Virus record (IMG/VR): IMGVR_UViG_3300050821_003054
Location: 1 to 44,839 of that record
DNA from: a virus
DNA: 44,839 nt
Reading direction: 5' to 3' (one strand)
This document shows, piece after piece, positions 15,622 to 23,628 of the stretch. A program made the translations under genes and the position numbers. The notes beneath the pieces are model-generated. The model was not told the DNA's origin. It did not search any database and worked only from the letters and a program-made list of their open reading frames with translations. Within the stretch, counting starts at the first letter, position 1, and each line of letters starts with the position of its first letter.

Positions 15622-17990
15622 TATCCCGCTCCACCTTGTATTGGTCTGGCCCCAGGCCCCTTCATGTTTCCGGTAAGGGCTGTCTGCGGCCCCATATGGT
15701 TAGTAGATAGAGGAGTCGGACGACCTCCCTGCGCTCTGGCTGCAGCGTGCTGCATATTACTTGGGACGCCTCTCGGCGGTGCTGGATTTCCAGGGCCGCC
15801 CGACCCCGACGGCGCCCCTCCAGGCGCCGGTTGCTGTCCTTGTTGTCCTGGCTGACCAGGGGTAGCCCCCTCATGAACGGGCGGACCTAGCGGCACACCC
15901 ATCTCTTGGTCTATCCCGCCTGCAGCCAAATCAGTAGTTATCCTTTGCACACCCATCTTAACGCCAGCTTGCACGCCCTCTTGAATTGCCTGCTGAACGT
16001 TACCCCCCGCCCCCGGCTGCTGTTGTTGCGTTTGCTGTTGTTGCATCTGGTCAAGCTTGTCGTCAGGGGGGATAATTTCTTCCCCGACAAGACCGATCGT
16101 GTTAGACACCGCCCGCAGAACCTTGCCGCGACCTCCGATGCCCATGATATGCTGGTCGATCGGGTTAGCCGTCGCCTGCAGGAACTCTATCTGACGCTGT
16201 CGCAATGTCTCCCGCTGAATTGCCACGTTCACTCCCTCAACGCTGACACGTTCCTCGCCGGTCAAGATCCCAGAAGTATCCGTCAAAAGAATTAAGTCGA
16301 AGAGTTGAAGAAGAGCAACTTCCATAACCTCTCGATCAATATTAGCCGATACTGTCTGCAGTATTTTGGATGCATTACCCATAAGCATGGCAAGACCCGA
16401 AGCAGTCCTACCCGCATTACCCCCAGCCGAACCACCAACATATTTTGGAATAGCGGATACGTCATCAGCAACTCCAGTAAGATATTCCAACACCTTAACA
16501 AGTTTATCGCTGTTATCTTGGGGTTGAAAAAATTCAATCGGGGCTCTATTACCTGCAGGGGCCCCGGCCAATAAATTTTTTCGGGCATGCCAGCGCTTCC
16601 AAGGAAAAAGGTCCTCCGTGTTTTCGGAAGGGTCGAACTGATCATCATCGATAACGACCTGGGGGCCGGACGCAATAGATAGGTTATTAATTAGAGATCT
16701 TAAGGTAGCGTTTGAACACTCCTGCACGTCGCTCAGAAGATCGGTAAGTCCATTTCCGACAGGAGTGCCGGGTACTTTTTCAAAGCTTGTGATGAAATAA
16801 GGGTGTCGCATCCTCGGAGAGGGTGACAATTGAGCTTTAATAACGTGGGAACCAATGCACCAGACTTGGACGTGATAGTCTCGGAGTTCGTCGGGAACCG
16901 CGAGACCATAGTCTTGCAATATGCGGCCCTGGACATTACCGTTGAACTCCATCATGGACATCATGGAGGACCGGTTCCAAGCGGGGTTCTCCCGGCTCTC
17001 TAGGAGCGCTCGCTCAGCATCGGTCGTGTCCCAGTTGTCATATAAGCCCCCTCTCCCAAATTCGTCAAGTACCGCCAGGATCTCCTCATCATTGTACCCC
17101 GGCAGCCCGATACATTCGTTCAACTCGGCGCGGGTAACTTGCGACTTCTCAATCATGTTGGCATTATTGATATCGGCTACCCCAGGCGTCCACCAAAGAT
17201 CAAACGGCGAACACCGGACCCACGTAAGCGTAGGCTTCATCTGAACGGTTGGCTGGCCCCCTCCATCGGGCCAAGTTACAGTAGGAATAACCCGAACCAC
17301 CGGTCCCTTAATACAAGCGAAAGGAAAAATAGCGATATCCACCAAGAACTCAGCGAGGGCATGGTAGAATCCTCCTTCTCGTAAAATTTCATCGATCTTG
17401 TCCTCGCTAGCTTGCGCTTGATCCGCGGCTTTCTTCTTAGCCGCATCCCGGGCACTTTGCATAAGTGCCATCTTGCGCTGTTGAAGGTCAGTACCTTGAG
17501 GCGGTTGACCAGAGGTCTGCTGAACCATTTGCAGTTCAGTCTGCATCAGCTGGTCAATCTTCTCCAAAATCTCCTGCGGAATAACGGGATCGTCCGGTGG
17601 CCGCAATCCCCAGGGACGGTCGGGCCCTAGATAGATATCCCGCAGAAGTGAACTAGCTGCCCGGCACTTCTGGGCAATCATTCGCATGTACACTTCGCTA
17701 CCACCAAAACGACGGATTTGGTGGAGCTTAGTCTCGTCATACTGACCGTTGAAGGCCCGCAGCCCAACTAGCAGCCGCTCGGACCATCCCGCATTCGTAT
17801 TGCGATGGTTCCTAAAGATTTCGAATTGACCCTTGACATAGCTTACTAACGTCGATACATCTGGAGCACTCAGCGCTTGCTGCGCTGAACTCTGGGCCTG
17901 AGCCTGCATAGACGCCGTTTTCTGTTGCTGAGCGTCAAGAACAGCGGGAGGGATAGCCTGAATAACACCAGCGTTGCCAAGAGCGGCCAT
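15621..17990 (-). CDS. portal protein
   Basis: A 789-residue protein of the podovirus portal type, consistent in size and in position beside the terminase genes. An N-terminal helical region is followed by a conserved-looking wing/stem core (RRFGGSEVYMRMIAQKCRAA, FHALAEFLVDIAIFPFACIKGP as FYHALAEFLVDIAIFP). A long Gln/Pro/Gly-rich tail occupies the last ~130 residues. The portal forms the dodecameric ring through which DNA enters and leaves the head. I chose the ATG at 17990, with GAGG upstream, instead of the longer frame from 18026. It is divergent from the terminase genes, with almost no space for promoters between them. Confidence 0.9.
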   Translation of the reverse strand: MAALGNAGVIQAIPPAVLDAQQQKTASMQAQAQSSAQQALSAPDVSTLVSYVKGQFEIFRNHRNTNAGWSERLLVGLRAFNGQYDETKLHQIRRFGGSEVYMRMIAQKCRAASSLLRDIYLGPDRPWGLRPPDDPVIPQEILEKIDQLMQTELQMVQQTSGQPPQGTDLQQRKMALMQSARDAAKKKAADQAQASEDKIDEILREGGFYHALAEFLVDIAIFPFACIKGPVVRVIPTVTWPDGGGQPTVQMKPTLTWVRCSPFDLWWTPGVADINNANMIEKSQVTRAELNECIGLPGYNDEEILAVLDEFGRGGLYDNWDTTDAERALLESRENPAWNRSSMMSMMEFNGNVQGRILQDYGLAVPDELRDYHVQVWCIGSHVIKAQLSPSPRMRHPYFITSFEKVPGTPVGNGLTDLLSDVQECSNATLRSLINNLSIASGPQVVIDDDQFDPSENTEDLFPWKRWHARKNLLAGAPAGNRAPIEFFQPQDNSDKLVKVLEYLTGVADDVSAIPKYVGGSAGGNAGRTASGLAMLMGNASKILQTVSANIDREVMEVALLQLFDLILLTDTSGILTGEERVSVEGVNVAIQRETLRQRQIEFLQATANPIDQHIMGIGGRGKVLRAVSNTIGLVGEEIIPPDDKLDQMQQQQTQQQQPGAGGNVQQAIQEGVQAGVKMGVQRITTDLAAGGIDQEMGVPLGPPVHEGATPGQPGQQGQQPAPGGAPSGSGGPGNPAPPRGVPSNMQHAAARAQGGRPTPLSTNHMGPQTALTGNMKGPGARPIQGGAG

Positions 17991-18452
17991 GATACCTCGG
18001 AGGTAACAAAAGCCCCAACGCCCCAACTTATAAGTGCACTGGCCCGCGAATTAGCCATGGGCCTGAAGGGCGTAGAGGACATTTTAACTTCTTTAGGCTT
18101 ATCGCAGTTGGATTACGATAAGCTTAACAAAGACAGCCGGTTTATTGAACTCCTTGAAGTTTTTCGGTCGGACTGGGCCAACTCTCTTAACACTGCATCC
18201 CGCAATCAGGTCGAAACGGCGATCGCCTTCGAGCAAGGCCTACCTTACCTGTTCGCCCGCATCATAGACAGAAGCGAGCCCCTGAACCACGTAACAGAGG
18301 CTATGAAGCTTCTAGCAGACGTGGCGGGCTTGAAGAAGCAACCACAGATAGGTGGGCAGCAAGAAAAGTTCAAGATCATCATAAATCTCGGGGAGGACCA
18401 CAAGATGGAATACAGCACTCCCCCCCTTATCGAGGAGAAACCTACATTATGA
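17925..18452 (+). CDS. putative terminase small subunit
   Basis: A mainly helical protein of up to 175 residues, directly upstream of the large terminase gene. The segment TPQLISALARELAMGLKGV followed by ILTSLGLSQLDYDKL looks like an N-terminal helix-turn-helix region, and LPYLFARIIDRSEPLNHVTE with AMKLLADVAGL like the oligomerisation helices of small terminases. The start is unclear. The ATG at 17925 lacks a ribosome site and overlaps the divergent portal start by 66 nt, and the next ATG is at 18057 inside the apparent domain. The conserved region seems to begin near 18003, where only non-standard start codons exist. Confidence 0.65.
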   Translation: MLSVKNSGRDSLNNTSVAKSGHDTSEVTKAPTPQLISALARELAMGLKGVEDILTSLGLSQLDYDKLNKDSRFIELLEVFRSDWANSLNTASRNQVETAIAFEQGLPYLFARIIDRSEPLNHVTEAMKLLADVAGLKKQPQIGGQQEKFKIIINLGEDHKMEYSTPPLIEEKPTL

Positions 18453-18520
18453 AGTGTCTCGCACTTGCACCAACACTAGCCCTAGTAGCATGCACCCTCA
18501 ACTCGTTCACGGTAAATTGA
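18449..18520 (+). CDS. tiny lipoprotein (23 aa)
   Basis: An ATG overlapping the stop of the small terminase gene (ATGA) opens a 23-residue frame with a complete lipoprotein signal: charged start MKCLAL, hydrophobic core, and lipobox LVAC, leaving a mature lipopeptide of only about nine residues (CTLNSFTVN). Short phage lipoproteins of Rz1 or entericidin type act at the envelope during lysis or exclusion. The position between terminase genes is odd for a lysis gene. The overlap and clean lipobox favour a real gene. Confidence 0.5.
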   Translation: MKCLALAPTLALVACTLNSFTVN

Positions 18521-18530
18521 TGCAAGAACC

Positions 18531-19988
18531 ATGTTCGATTATACAGCACCTCCAACAATCGCCAGATTCGCAAGATCAGAAGCTTTTGGAAGACTACTTG
18601 CTGGCCCTCTGGGTTCTGGGAAGACTACCGGCGTCATTGTGGAACTGCTTAGAAGAGCGATTACTCAAACGCCTGGAGACGATGGACTGTCTTATACGCG
18701 ATATGCAGTCTGCCGGCAAACCCTCAAGCAGCTAAAAGACACGGTCCTCAAGGACTGCGAGACGTGGCTAACAGCTAACGGACTAGGCGAATGGAAAGTC
18801 TCAGAGAGTTGTTTCCACGTCAATTTCGACCACGTTCGAAGCGAATGGATGTTCTTGCCTCTCGAAGACGCAAGCGATCAAGGTCGATTGCTCTCCATGC
18901 AGCTTACTGGGGCATGGCTCTCAGAGTGCATCGAGATGGATATCTCAATCCTAGGTCCGCTCACCGGTCGTATCGGTCGTTATCCAAGCGGCGCAAAGGG
19001 GGCACCGACCTGGAACGGTATCGTGGCGGATACTAACATGCCGGCGTTGATGACGCCGTGGCATGATTTCATGATTAAAAAACGCCCGGATTGGGACGTT
19101 TTCATACAGCCTTCTGGACTAGACTGGAACGCGGAAAATTTAGAGTACCTACTGCAAACTGCCGACACGAAAAACCTTCCCCTGAGCGATCCCAAGCGCA
19201 TAGAACGGGGGCGGGAATATTACAATCGCATGGTGAGGGATCATGGTATCGATAGCAACTTTGTTAAACGATACGTTAAAGCAGAATATGGTGACGACCC
19301 TAGCGGCAGGGCAGTATTTTACGAAACATTTCGACACGGATGGCATGTCGTGGACGGGACTGAAGTTATCCCCGGCTATCCCCTTATTATTGGCCAGGAC
19401 TTCGGACGCGACCCATGGTCAGTTATTTGTCAACCCGATCATTTAGGCCGGCTCCTAGTTCACGAGGAAGTTTCGGCTGATAACATAGGCCTAGAAAAAC
19501 ACTGCCAGCAGAACCTGCGCGGCAGACTGATGCAATCGAAATACCTCGGATGTAAGGTAGCGATCGTAGGCGACCCTGCCGGCATCGCTAAGTCCAGTCA
19601 CACCGAAGAGACCTCGTTCGAGCTTATTACTCGGCTAGGTTTCCCCTGCATTCCAGCGCCTACTAACAATCTAGACCCCCGCATTCGAGCTGTGGAGAGC
19701 TTCCTGGGCCGGCACACGCAAGGGGGGCCCAGCATGTTGATCAATCGTGAGAACTGCCCCAAACTAATTAGAGCCCTAGGCGGGGGGTACAAATTCGAGT
19801 ACGCCAAGGTGAGCGGGCTTCGCCGGGTCATCCCCAAAAAGGATGAATACAGCCACGTCGCAGACGCCCTTCAATACGCCTGCCTAGCGTGCGCTGGAGG
19901 GCAATATTTAGCCATCAGCAAGGCGTTATTCAGTCAAAATAGGATAAAACCTAGAGGGGCGTCAATAACAGCTGCTGGCTGGACTTAA
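18531..19988 (+). CDS. terL: terminase large subunit (packaging ATPase-nuclease)
   Basis: A 485-residue packaging motor. The ATPase domain has Walker A GPLGSGKT (25-32), an adenine-binding Arg/Gln region before it, and a Walker B-like strand ending GAWLSECIEMD with Glu132. The C-terminal RNase H-like nuclease shows its acidic residues in GQDFGRD (Asp290), VGDPAG (Asp348) and HVADALQY. Length is normal for podovirus TerL. The ribosome site is weak (GCAAGAACC). The gene is convergent with 20080-20346. The 91 nt between them contain only short palindromes (for example CCGGTGCACCGG at 20046) and no obvious U-tract terminator. Confidence 0.95.
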   Translation: MFDYTAPPTIARFARSEAFGRLLAGPLGSGKTTGVIVELLRRAITQTPGDDGLSYTRYAVCRQTLKQLKDTVLKDCETWLTANGLGEWKVSESCFHVNFDHVRSEWMFLPLEDASDQGRLLSMQLTGAWLSECIEMDISILGPLTGRIGRYPSGAKGAPTWNGIVADTNMPALMTPWHDFMIKKRPDWDVFIQPSGLDWNAENLEYLLQTADTKNLPLSDPKRIERGREYYNRMVRDHGIDSNFVKRYVKAEYGDDPSGRAVFYETFRHGWHVVDGTEVIPGYPLIIGQDFGRDPWSVICQPDHLGRLLVHEEVSADNIGLEKHCQQNLRGRLMQSKYLGCKVAIVGDPAGIAKSSHTEETSFELITRLGFPCIPAPTNNLDPRIRAVESFLGRHTQGGPSMLINRENCPKLIRALGGGYKFEYAKVSGLRRVIPKKDEYSHVADALQYACLACAGGQYLAISKALFSQNRIKPRGASITAAGWT

Positions 19989-20079
19989 TGGGCTTCCGGG
20001 ATTCCAACCCCGGATGTCGCTTGCCCTAGCGTGTGCCAGCGGTTTCCGGTGCACCGGTGCTAACGACACAAAGGATAAA

Positions 20080-20346
20080 CTAACCAACTTTTCGCATAAA
20101 CAACGCAGTAAGCAGCCCGCTGCAGCAGGCCGTGGCGATCCCGATCAACCAGTTCAATGTGTTCCTGGCCCCCGCAATGTGCGCCTGCGTCTTCTCGACC
20201 TCTGTAAGGCGAGTATGCAATCCCGCAATGGTAGCCTTCATCTCCATTTCAAATTTATCCATGCGGTCGGGCAACGTCTTCACTGTTGCATGAATGGAAC
20301 CTAGGATATAATTCATATCCTCGGTGAACGGTTGATGCGGCACCAT
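20080..20346 (-). CDS. coiled-coil protein with C-terminal membrane helix, holin-like
   Basis: An 88-residue protein. Residues 15-60 are an amphipathic coiled coil (LPDRMDKFEMEMKATIAGLH and onward). One hydrophobic segment, LNWLIGIATACCSGLLTALF, is followed by RKVG at the C-terminus. This architecture matches XhlA-like holin-associated proteins and DUF1515-like phage proteins. GGGGA precedes the ATG. In the same gene block as the endolysin it probably takes part in lysis, by inference. Confidence 0.6.
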   Translation of the reverse strand: MVPHQPFTEDMNYILGSIHATVKTLPDRMDKFEMEMKATIAGLHTRLTEVEKTQAHIAGARNTLNWLIGIATACCSGLLTALFMRKVG

Positions 20347-20403
20347 TACGCTATCCCCATGAATGGAATGGCGTAACAGCCGACCGTTAATAGAAGATGT
20401 AGC

Positions 20404-20625
20404 TTACTTTTCTTCGTCGTCCTCCACCGGGAGGTCGTTAACATTAGTGCAGCTAATGTAACCTGACTCCAGCGGATCGTTGTCCGCACGAAGTTCCGTT
20501 TCGATGTCCGTTTTCACGGCTTCGATATCCATCATACAGGCTTCGGCCGTAGGATAGGTATCTTTCGACACGAAATGACCGTGCGCACCGGAGGCAAGCA
20601 TAACAACTGCGAATATCTTGAACAT
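20404..20625 (-). CDS. small secreted or periplasmic acidic protein
   Basis: A 73-residue protein. The start at 20625 (AAGGA 8 nt upstream) gives a short hydrophobic N-terminus MFKIFAVVMLASGAHG, a weak signal peptide, followed by an acidic domain with two cysteines (EACMMDIE and GYISCTNV) and an acidic tail. The gene at 28733-28960 encodes a protein of the same plan (MFKIIATVAALQG, VECMKQLD, IAISCVRTD), so the two are probably distant paralogues. Function unknown. Confidence 0.6.
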   Translation of the reverse strand: MFKIFAVVMLASGAHGHFVSKDTYPTAEACMMDIEAVKTDIETELRADNDPLESGYISCTNVNDLPVEDDEEK

Positions 20626-20639
20626 GTTACGTTCCTTTG

Positions 20640-20972
20640 TTAGTGCTTTTGTTTGGGGGCATCCAAAACCTCCTGAACCAGGAGGGCTTTTTCGGCCATA
20701 GCGAACGAATCTTTGTCCAACAAGGCACACAGCCTATCTATAGACTCGCCCAACGCTTCCTGTGTAATGTTACCGGCCAACATCGACGTACTAATCGTTT
20801 CGAGCGTCTGGATACGAACAACCGAACCATAGACACTGATAGCGTTCAACAGGAACTCTCCGACGAACTCATCAGAGAGATTAGATACACCTTGCACGAT
20901 CCGCATACACCAAAACGCGTTGTGCTTAATGTCTTCCCCATTAACCAGAACGTCCCGTCTACTCAGGGACAT
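20640..20972 (-). CDS. hypothetical helical protein
   Basis: A 110-residue, predominantly helical cytosolic protein beginning MSLSRRDVLVNGEDIKHN. No motif is recognised. The ATG at 20972 (GGGAAT upstream) overlaps the end of the winged-helix gene by 14 nt, arguing for co-translation. A longer frame from 21017 exists but lies within the upstream gene and has no better ribosome site. Confidence 0.55.
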   Translation of the reverse strand: MSLSRRDVLVNGEDIKHNAFWCMRIVQGVSNLSDEFVGEFLLNAISVYGSVVRIQTLETISTSMLAGNITQEALGESIDRLCALLDKDSFAMAEKALLVQEVLDAPKQKH

Positions 20973-21519
20973 TAAGGTATTCCCAGCACTTTTTTCTATC
21001 CGCCTCCCCCATCTCATATCCGATAGAGTGTACAGTTGTAAGCTTTATCTCCTTCAATGTTAATTTCTTACGCAGCTTGCAGATGATAACGTCAATTATC
21101 TTCTCATCCGTCGCCTCGTCCGGGTTCCCCCGATTACTTTCAACGATATCGTGTAACTGCGCCCGATTAACATGCCCCCTACGCATGAACGTCAGAAGAA
21201 TCTTACTCTCCAACCGCGTCGTCTTGAACAGCTTAACCAGCTGAAAAACAAGCTCCCCGTCGTCGATCGCCACAGTCCGCCTGGGAACCATCGGCCCCCT
21301 CTTATCAACAGGCAGGAACGGCGGCCAGTCTTCACTGGGCAGGTCAAGAATCACCCCGGACGCCTTAGCAGCTGCCAGGATATCCCGAATGTCCACACTG
21401 TCACCCGGTCGAAAAATCCGCTTGAGAGCAGCGATAGGTACCCCCTCCAATGCCGCCCGTACTACCGCACTCTCAAGCGAAATTAATCCTACACCCGGAA
21501 GACCCGTCACCTCGAACAT
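20959..21519 (-). CDS. OmpR/PhoB-type winged-helix DNA-binding protein
   Basis: A 186-residue protein with no receiver domain. Residues about 100-175 fit the OmpR/PhoB C-terminal effector fold: LLTFMRRGHVNRAQLHDIVE, then DEKIIDVIICKLRKKL (the recognition helix with the typical IxxLRKKL), and TVHSIGYEMG (the wing hairpin GY). The N-terminal 95 residues are unrecognised. The fold resembles the DNA-binding half of CtrA-like regulators of Alphaproteobacteria. It sits in the late minus-strand block and could activate late genes or redirect host promoters. It overlaps the downstream gene by 14 nt and the upstream gene by 1 nt. Confidence 0.75.
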   Translation of the reverse strand: MFEVTGLPGVGLISLESAVVRAALEGVPIAALKRIFRPGDSVDIRDILAAAKASGVILDLPSEDWPPFLPVDKRGPMVPRRTVAIDDGELVFQLVKLFKTTRLESKILLTFMRRGHVNRAQLHDIVESNRGNPDEATDEKIIDVIICKLRKKLTLKEIKLTTVHSIGYEMGEADRKKCWEYLNVPE

Positions 21520-21755
21520 TAAAGATCCTTTTTCACGTCAGCTACAACTTCTTTCACTGCAGCTGAAGTGTTTGGGATTACAGTACTCACGTTCGACTTC
21601 TCGACCGTCTGAGCCGCCGTCTTGATATCGGCACCGAGCTGCGACCCCGTCGTCTTGAGCATCGCCGAGTAATGCGTATAGAAGTAATACGCCAACCCGC
21701 CGATCACAAAAATTACCACCAACCAACCCGTATCAACCCATCCCCATTGTATCAT
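21519..21755 (-). CDS. single-pass membrane protein, possible holin
   Basis: A 78-residue protein with one N-terminal membrane helix (TGWLVVIFVIGGLAYYFY) and a soluble helical tail (ADIKTAAQTVEKS, AAVKEVVADVKKDL). The ATG at 21755 is favoured because GGGGGA lies 6 nt upstream; another ATG two codons earlier is too close. The tail resembles an amphipathic helix. Holin or membrane-anchored accessory are the main possibilities given the nearby endolysin. Confidence 0.6.
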   Translation of the reverse strand: MIQWGWVDTGWLVVIFVIGGLAYYFYTHYSAMLKTTGSQLGADIKTAAQTVEKSNVSTVIPNTSAAVKEVVADVKKDL

Positions 21756-21767
21756 TGTCATTCCCCC

Positions 21768-21914
21768 TTACTCGTCTTCATCACCGATCTTGTCATGGAG
21801 CGAAAGATACAGTGCGCTAAGACTAGCAACATGGAGCGGCGCATCGTCGGAGTAACTATCCAGATGATATCTGATAAGTTCCCGAACTTCCTCGATCGAC
21901 AGTTTATAGTTCAT
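21768..21914 (-). CDS. hypothetical 48-aa acidic protein
   Basis: A short frame starting at an ATG that overlaps the stop of the upstream gene (TGATG) and ending just before the GGGGGA ribosome site of the membrane-protein gene. It encodes an acidic helical peptide (KLSIEEVRELIRYHLDSYSD, DKIGDEDE). No domain recognised. The tight packing on both sides supports translation. Confidence 0.55.
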   Translation of the reverse strand: MNYKLSIEEVRELIRYHLDSYSDDAPLHVASLSALYLSLHDKIGDEDE

Positions 21915-22138
21915 CACTTACTCCCTACGGCTGGAAATTTCGACTTCACCTTAGCCCGTACAGCTGCCTTAACATCGGGCGACTTGTTAGCACTCCTGGC
22001 CAGGGCGTTGCGTGCATGAGAGGCGTCAGGGATTGGGTACGATCCAGCACCCGCCCCCTTCGACCCCTTGCCTTCCCCCGGCAATGCAAAATCACTCTTC
22101 GGTAACGCCTGTCTTGTCTTGCTACTCAGCTTGGCCAT
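21914..22138 (-). CDS. small basic phage protein, DUF6582-like
   Basis: A 74-residue basic protein with the pattern MAKLSSKTRQALPKSDFALPGEG, shortened here, then YPIPDASHARNALARSANKS and VKAAVRAKVKSKFPAVG. I recall this as a widespread small phage family (DUF6582-like) whose role is not established; it may accompany head genes. The start is at 22138, right after the preceding stop at 22140. Confidence 0.65.
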   Translation of the reverse strand: MAKLSSKTRQALPKSDFALPGEGKGSKGAGAGSYPIPDASHARNALARSANKSPDVKAAVRAKVKSKFPAVGSK

Positions 22139-22139
22139 A

Positions 22140-22523
22140 TCAAACTTCCTGTTCCGGCACGAAGCACCGTATATACAGCGAACCTGCGGAGTATGTCAAA
22201 TCGTACCATGCCACTGCCTCCCCCACGACGTTACCGTACTTCCTTACAACCGCCTCCTCCGGGACTCGAACCCATTCTCCCGTATGGCCTTCTCGCGGGT
22301 CAGGAATTTCAAAAGTAACACCATCTCCAGCATACCGCCAAGCAGTACGATGACCATCAGCAAGGTCACAACATGGCACACCGCGCTCATTTTTCACCGC
22401 CTTGAACCAATCCTGCACGGCGGGAGGCACATCCTTGTACTGGTCCGGCCCCCCTCGCCCGAACGCACTCACCGTCAGAGCCAACAACCCTACAACCCAA
22501 GCACCCTTCAACAGTGTCATCAT
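22140..22523 (-). CDS. secreted protein with Cys motif, unknown function
   Basis: A 127-residue protein with a signal peptide (MMTLLKGAWVVGLLALTVSAFG) and a mature domain containing GVPCCDLADGHRTAWRY, a Trp-rich sheet (GEWVRVPEEAVV) and YIRCFVPEQ. From memory similar small secreted proteins occur in rhizobial genomes and phages. The start at 22523 has GGGAG 7 nt upstream and overlaps the stop of the metallopeptidase gene (ATGA). The role in the periplasm is unknown; lysis or superinfection effects are possible. Confidence 0.65.
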   Translation of the reverse strand: MMTLLKGAWVVGLLALTVSAFGRGGPDQYKDVPPAVQDWFKAVKNERGVPCCDLADGHRTAWRYAGDGVTFEIPDPREGHTGEWVRVPEEAVVRKYGNVVGEAVAWYDLTYSAGSLYIRCFVPEQEV

Positions 22524-22867
22524 AAAAATGCTCCCAGATCGAACCCATGAGCCTCGCACACTTCAGCGGCCAACACCTTAAATCCCTGTCCGTCGTCGAA
22601 CTCGATGCCGGCACACGCCTGATAAACGTGGATCATTTCATGAGCCATTGTCGCCATCATGGTTTTAGGGTATGTGTGCAGCTTGTTAGAAACTTCAAGC
22701 TTGAAGGTCGGCCCTTCCCCAACGCTACACCGGCCGCTAATCTTGGGACTCTGTGTAACCGCGAACTCAATATCCTCGGAGGGTGGCAGGTTCCATCGGC
22801 AGAACGGTTCCGTCATCTCCAGCATGTCGTACACGGCACGGAGCATGTCCTTCGTAAATACCATCAC
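22520..22867 (-). CDS. SprT-like zinc metallopeptidase
   Basis: A 115-residue protein with a clear zinc-peptidase helix MATMAHEMIHVYQ (His76-Glu77-x-x-His80). GQGFKVLAAEVCEAHGFD follows, where SprT-like proteins have their third ligand region. The usual His there appears replaced by Asp/Gln, so the third ligand is uncertain. SprT/SPARTAN-type peptidases act on DNA-associated or other cytosolic proteins. No signal peptide. It lies between the endolysin gene and a secreted-protein gene. Confidence 0.75.
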   Translation of the reverse strand: MMVFTKDMLRAVYDMLEMTEPFCRWNLPPSEDIEFAVTQSPKISGRCSVGEGPTFKLEVSNKLHTYPKTMMATMAHEMIHVYQACAGIEFDDGQGFKVLAAEVCEAHGFDLGAFL

Positions 22868-22877
22868 AACGCCTTGA

Positions 22878-23624
22878 TCACATCGCCTTGATAGTATTAA
22901 GCAATATCTCCCATATCGAAGGGTGGGGAGAAGCAGGAGTCGCTACCGTTAGGTGGGGCAACTGTGGTAGGGTTTTAGGTAGCAAGGGCGGAGCCAACGG
23001 GCCCGCCGGGACGCTAGTCATGAAGCTTGTGGTTATGGTAGGGTCGTAGGCTTCTAGGGCTTTGAGGAGCGGCATACAGCCCTCCTGAACATCCACGGCA
23101 CTCGCGCGATATACGTGATCGGCAACATACTTACCGGACACGTACTGATCGCTGCCACTCCACACATACGCACTGGGCACCCCGCGGCCGGCATATCCCA
23201 GCCCGTTATACTCTTCAAAAATTGTCGCTACGCCCCCCGGAGTCCAGTCGTGCCATAACGCCGCATGGGGAGGACAATCGATGAGGGCGTCCAGACAACT
23301 CCTCTCGAACGCGTCCGGGCCGAAGAACGGGCCGCGGCCAGCGGGCTCATGTGTGGATACTTTACCCAGCGGGTCGCCCTGCGCAAGCTGGCACTCGAAG
23401 CAATGGGGCACACCCGCCTCGCGCTCGGCAGCGATGCCGATGAACCACCACGGTGGCTGCGCATAACCCTTGGAGTGTAGGAGATCTGCAGCGGTCTGGA
23501 AACGGGCCTTGTTCTGGAAAATTACATTGGCCCTGATCTGCACCCCCGCCTTGCGGGCGGGTAGAAGGGTCATAGCGTCCCAGCGTTGCTGGTTCTTCTT
23601 AATCAGTTCCCGGATATCGACCAT
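22878..23624 (-). CDS. endolysin, lysozyme-like muramidase
   Basis: A 248-residue protein that matches a phage lysozyme-like family: IGIAAEREAG (probable catalytic Glu67 or Glu69), GDPLGKVSTHEPAGRGP, FEEYNGLGYAGRGV, YVWSGSDQYVSGKYVAD. The catalytic domain covers residues about 50-190; a Pro-rich linker and a short C-terminal helix (SIWEILLNTIKAM) follow and may help membrane or wall binding. No signal peptide, so export would need a holin; candidates lie downstream at 21519 and 20080. Cleavage of peptidoglycan glycan strands during lysis is expected. Confidence 0.8.
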   Translation of the reverse strand: MVDIRELIKKNQQRWDAMTLLPARKAGVQIRANVIFQNKARFQTAADLLHSKGYAQPPWWFIGIAAEREAGVPHCFECQLAQGDPLGKVSTHEPAGRGPFFGPDAFERSCLDALIDCPPHAALWHDWTPGGVATIFEEYNGLGYAGRGVPSAYVWSGSDQYVSGKYVADHVYRASAVDVQEGCMPLLKALEAYDPTITTSFMTSVPAGPLAPPLLPKTLPQLPHLTVATPASPHPSIWEILLNTIKAM

Positions 23625-23628
23625 GGGG

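Noticed and set aside
19989-20070. tRNA-like CCGGGGTTGGAATCCCGG on the minus strand between terL and the next gene
   Set aside because: The T-loop is not canonical, no 7-bp acceptor partner exists upstream, and the rest does not form a cloverleaf.
22250-22290. tRNA T-arm-like GGGTTCGAGTCCC on the minus strand
   Set aside because: It lies in the coding sequence of the secreted protein (Trp-Val-Arg-Val-Pro) and no acceptor, D or anticodon stem can be drawn around it.
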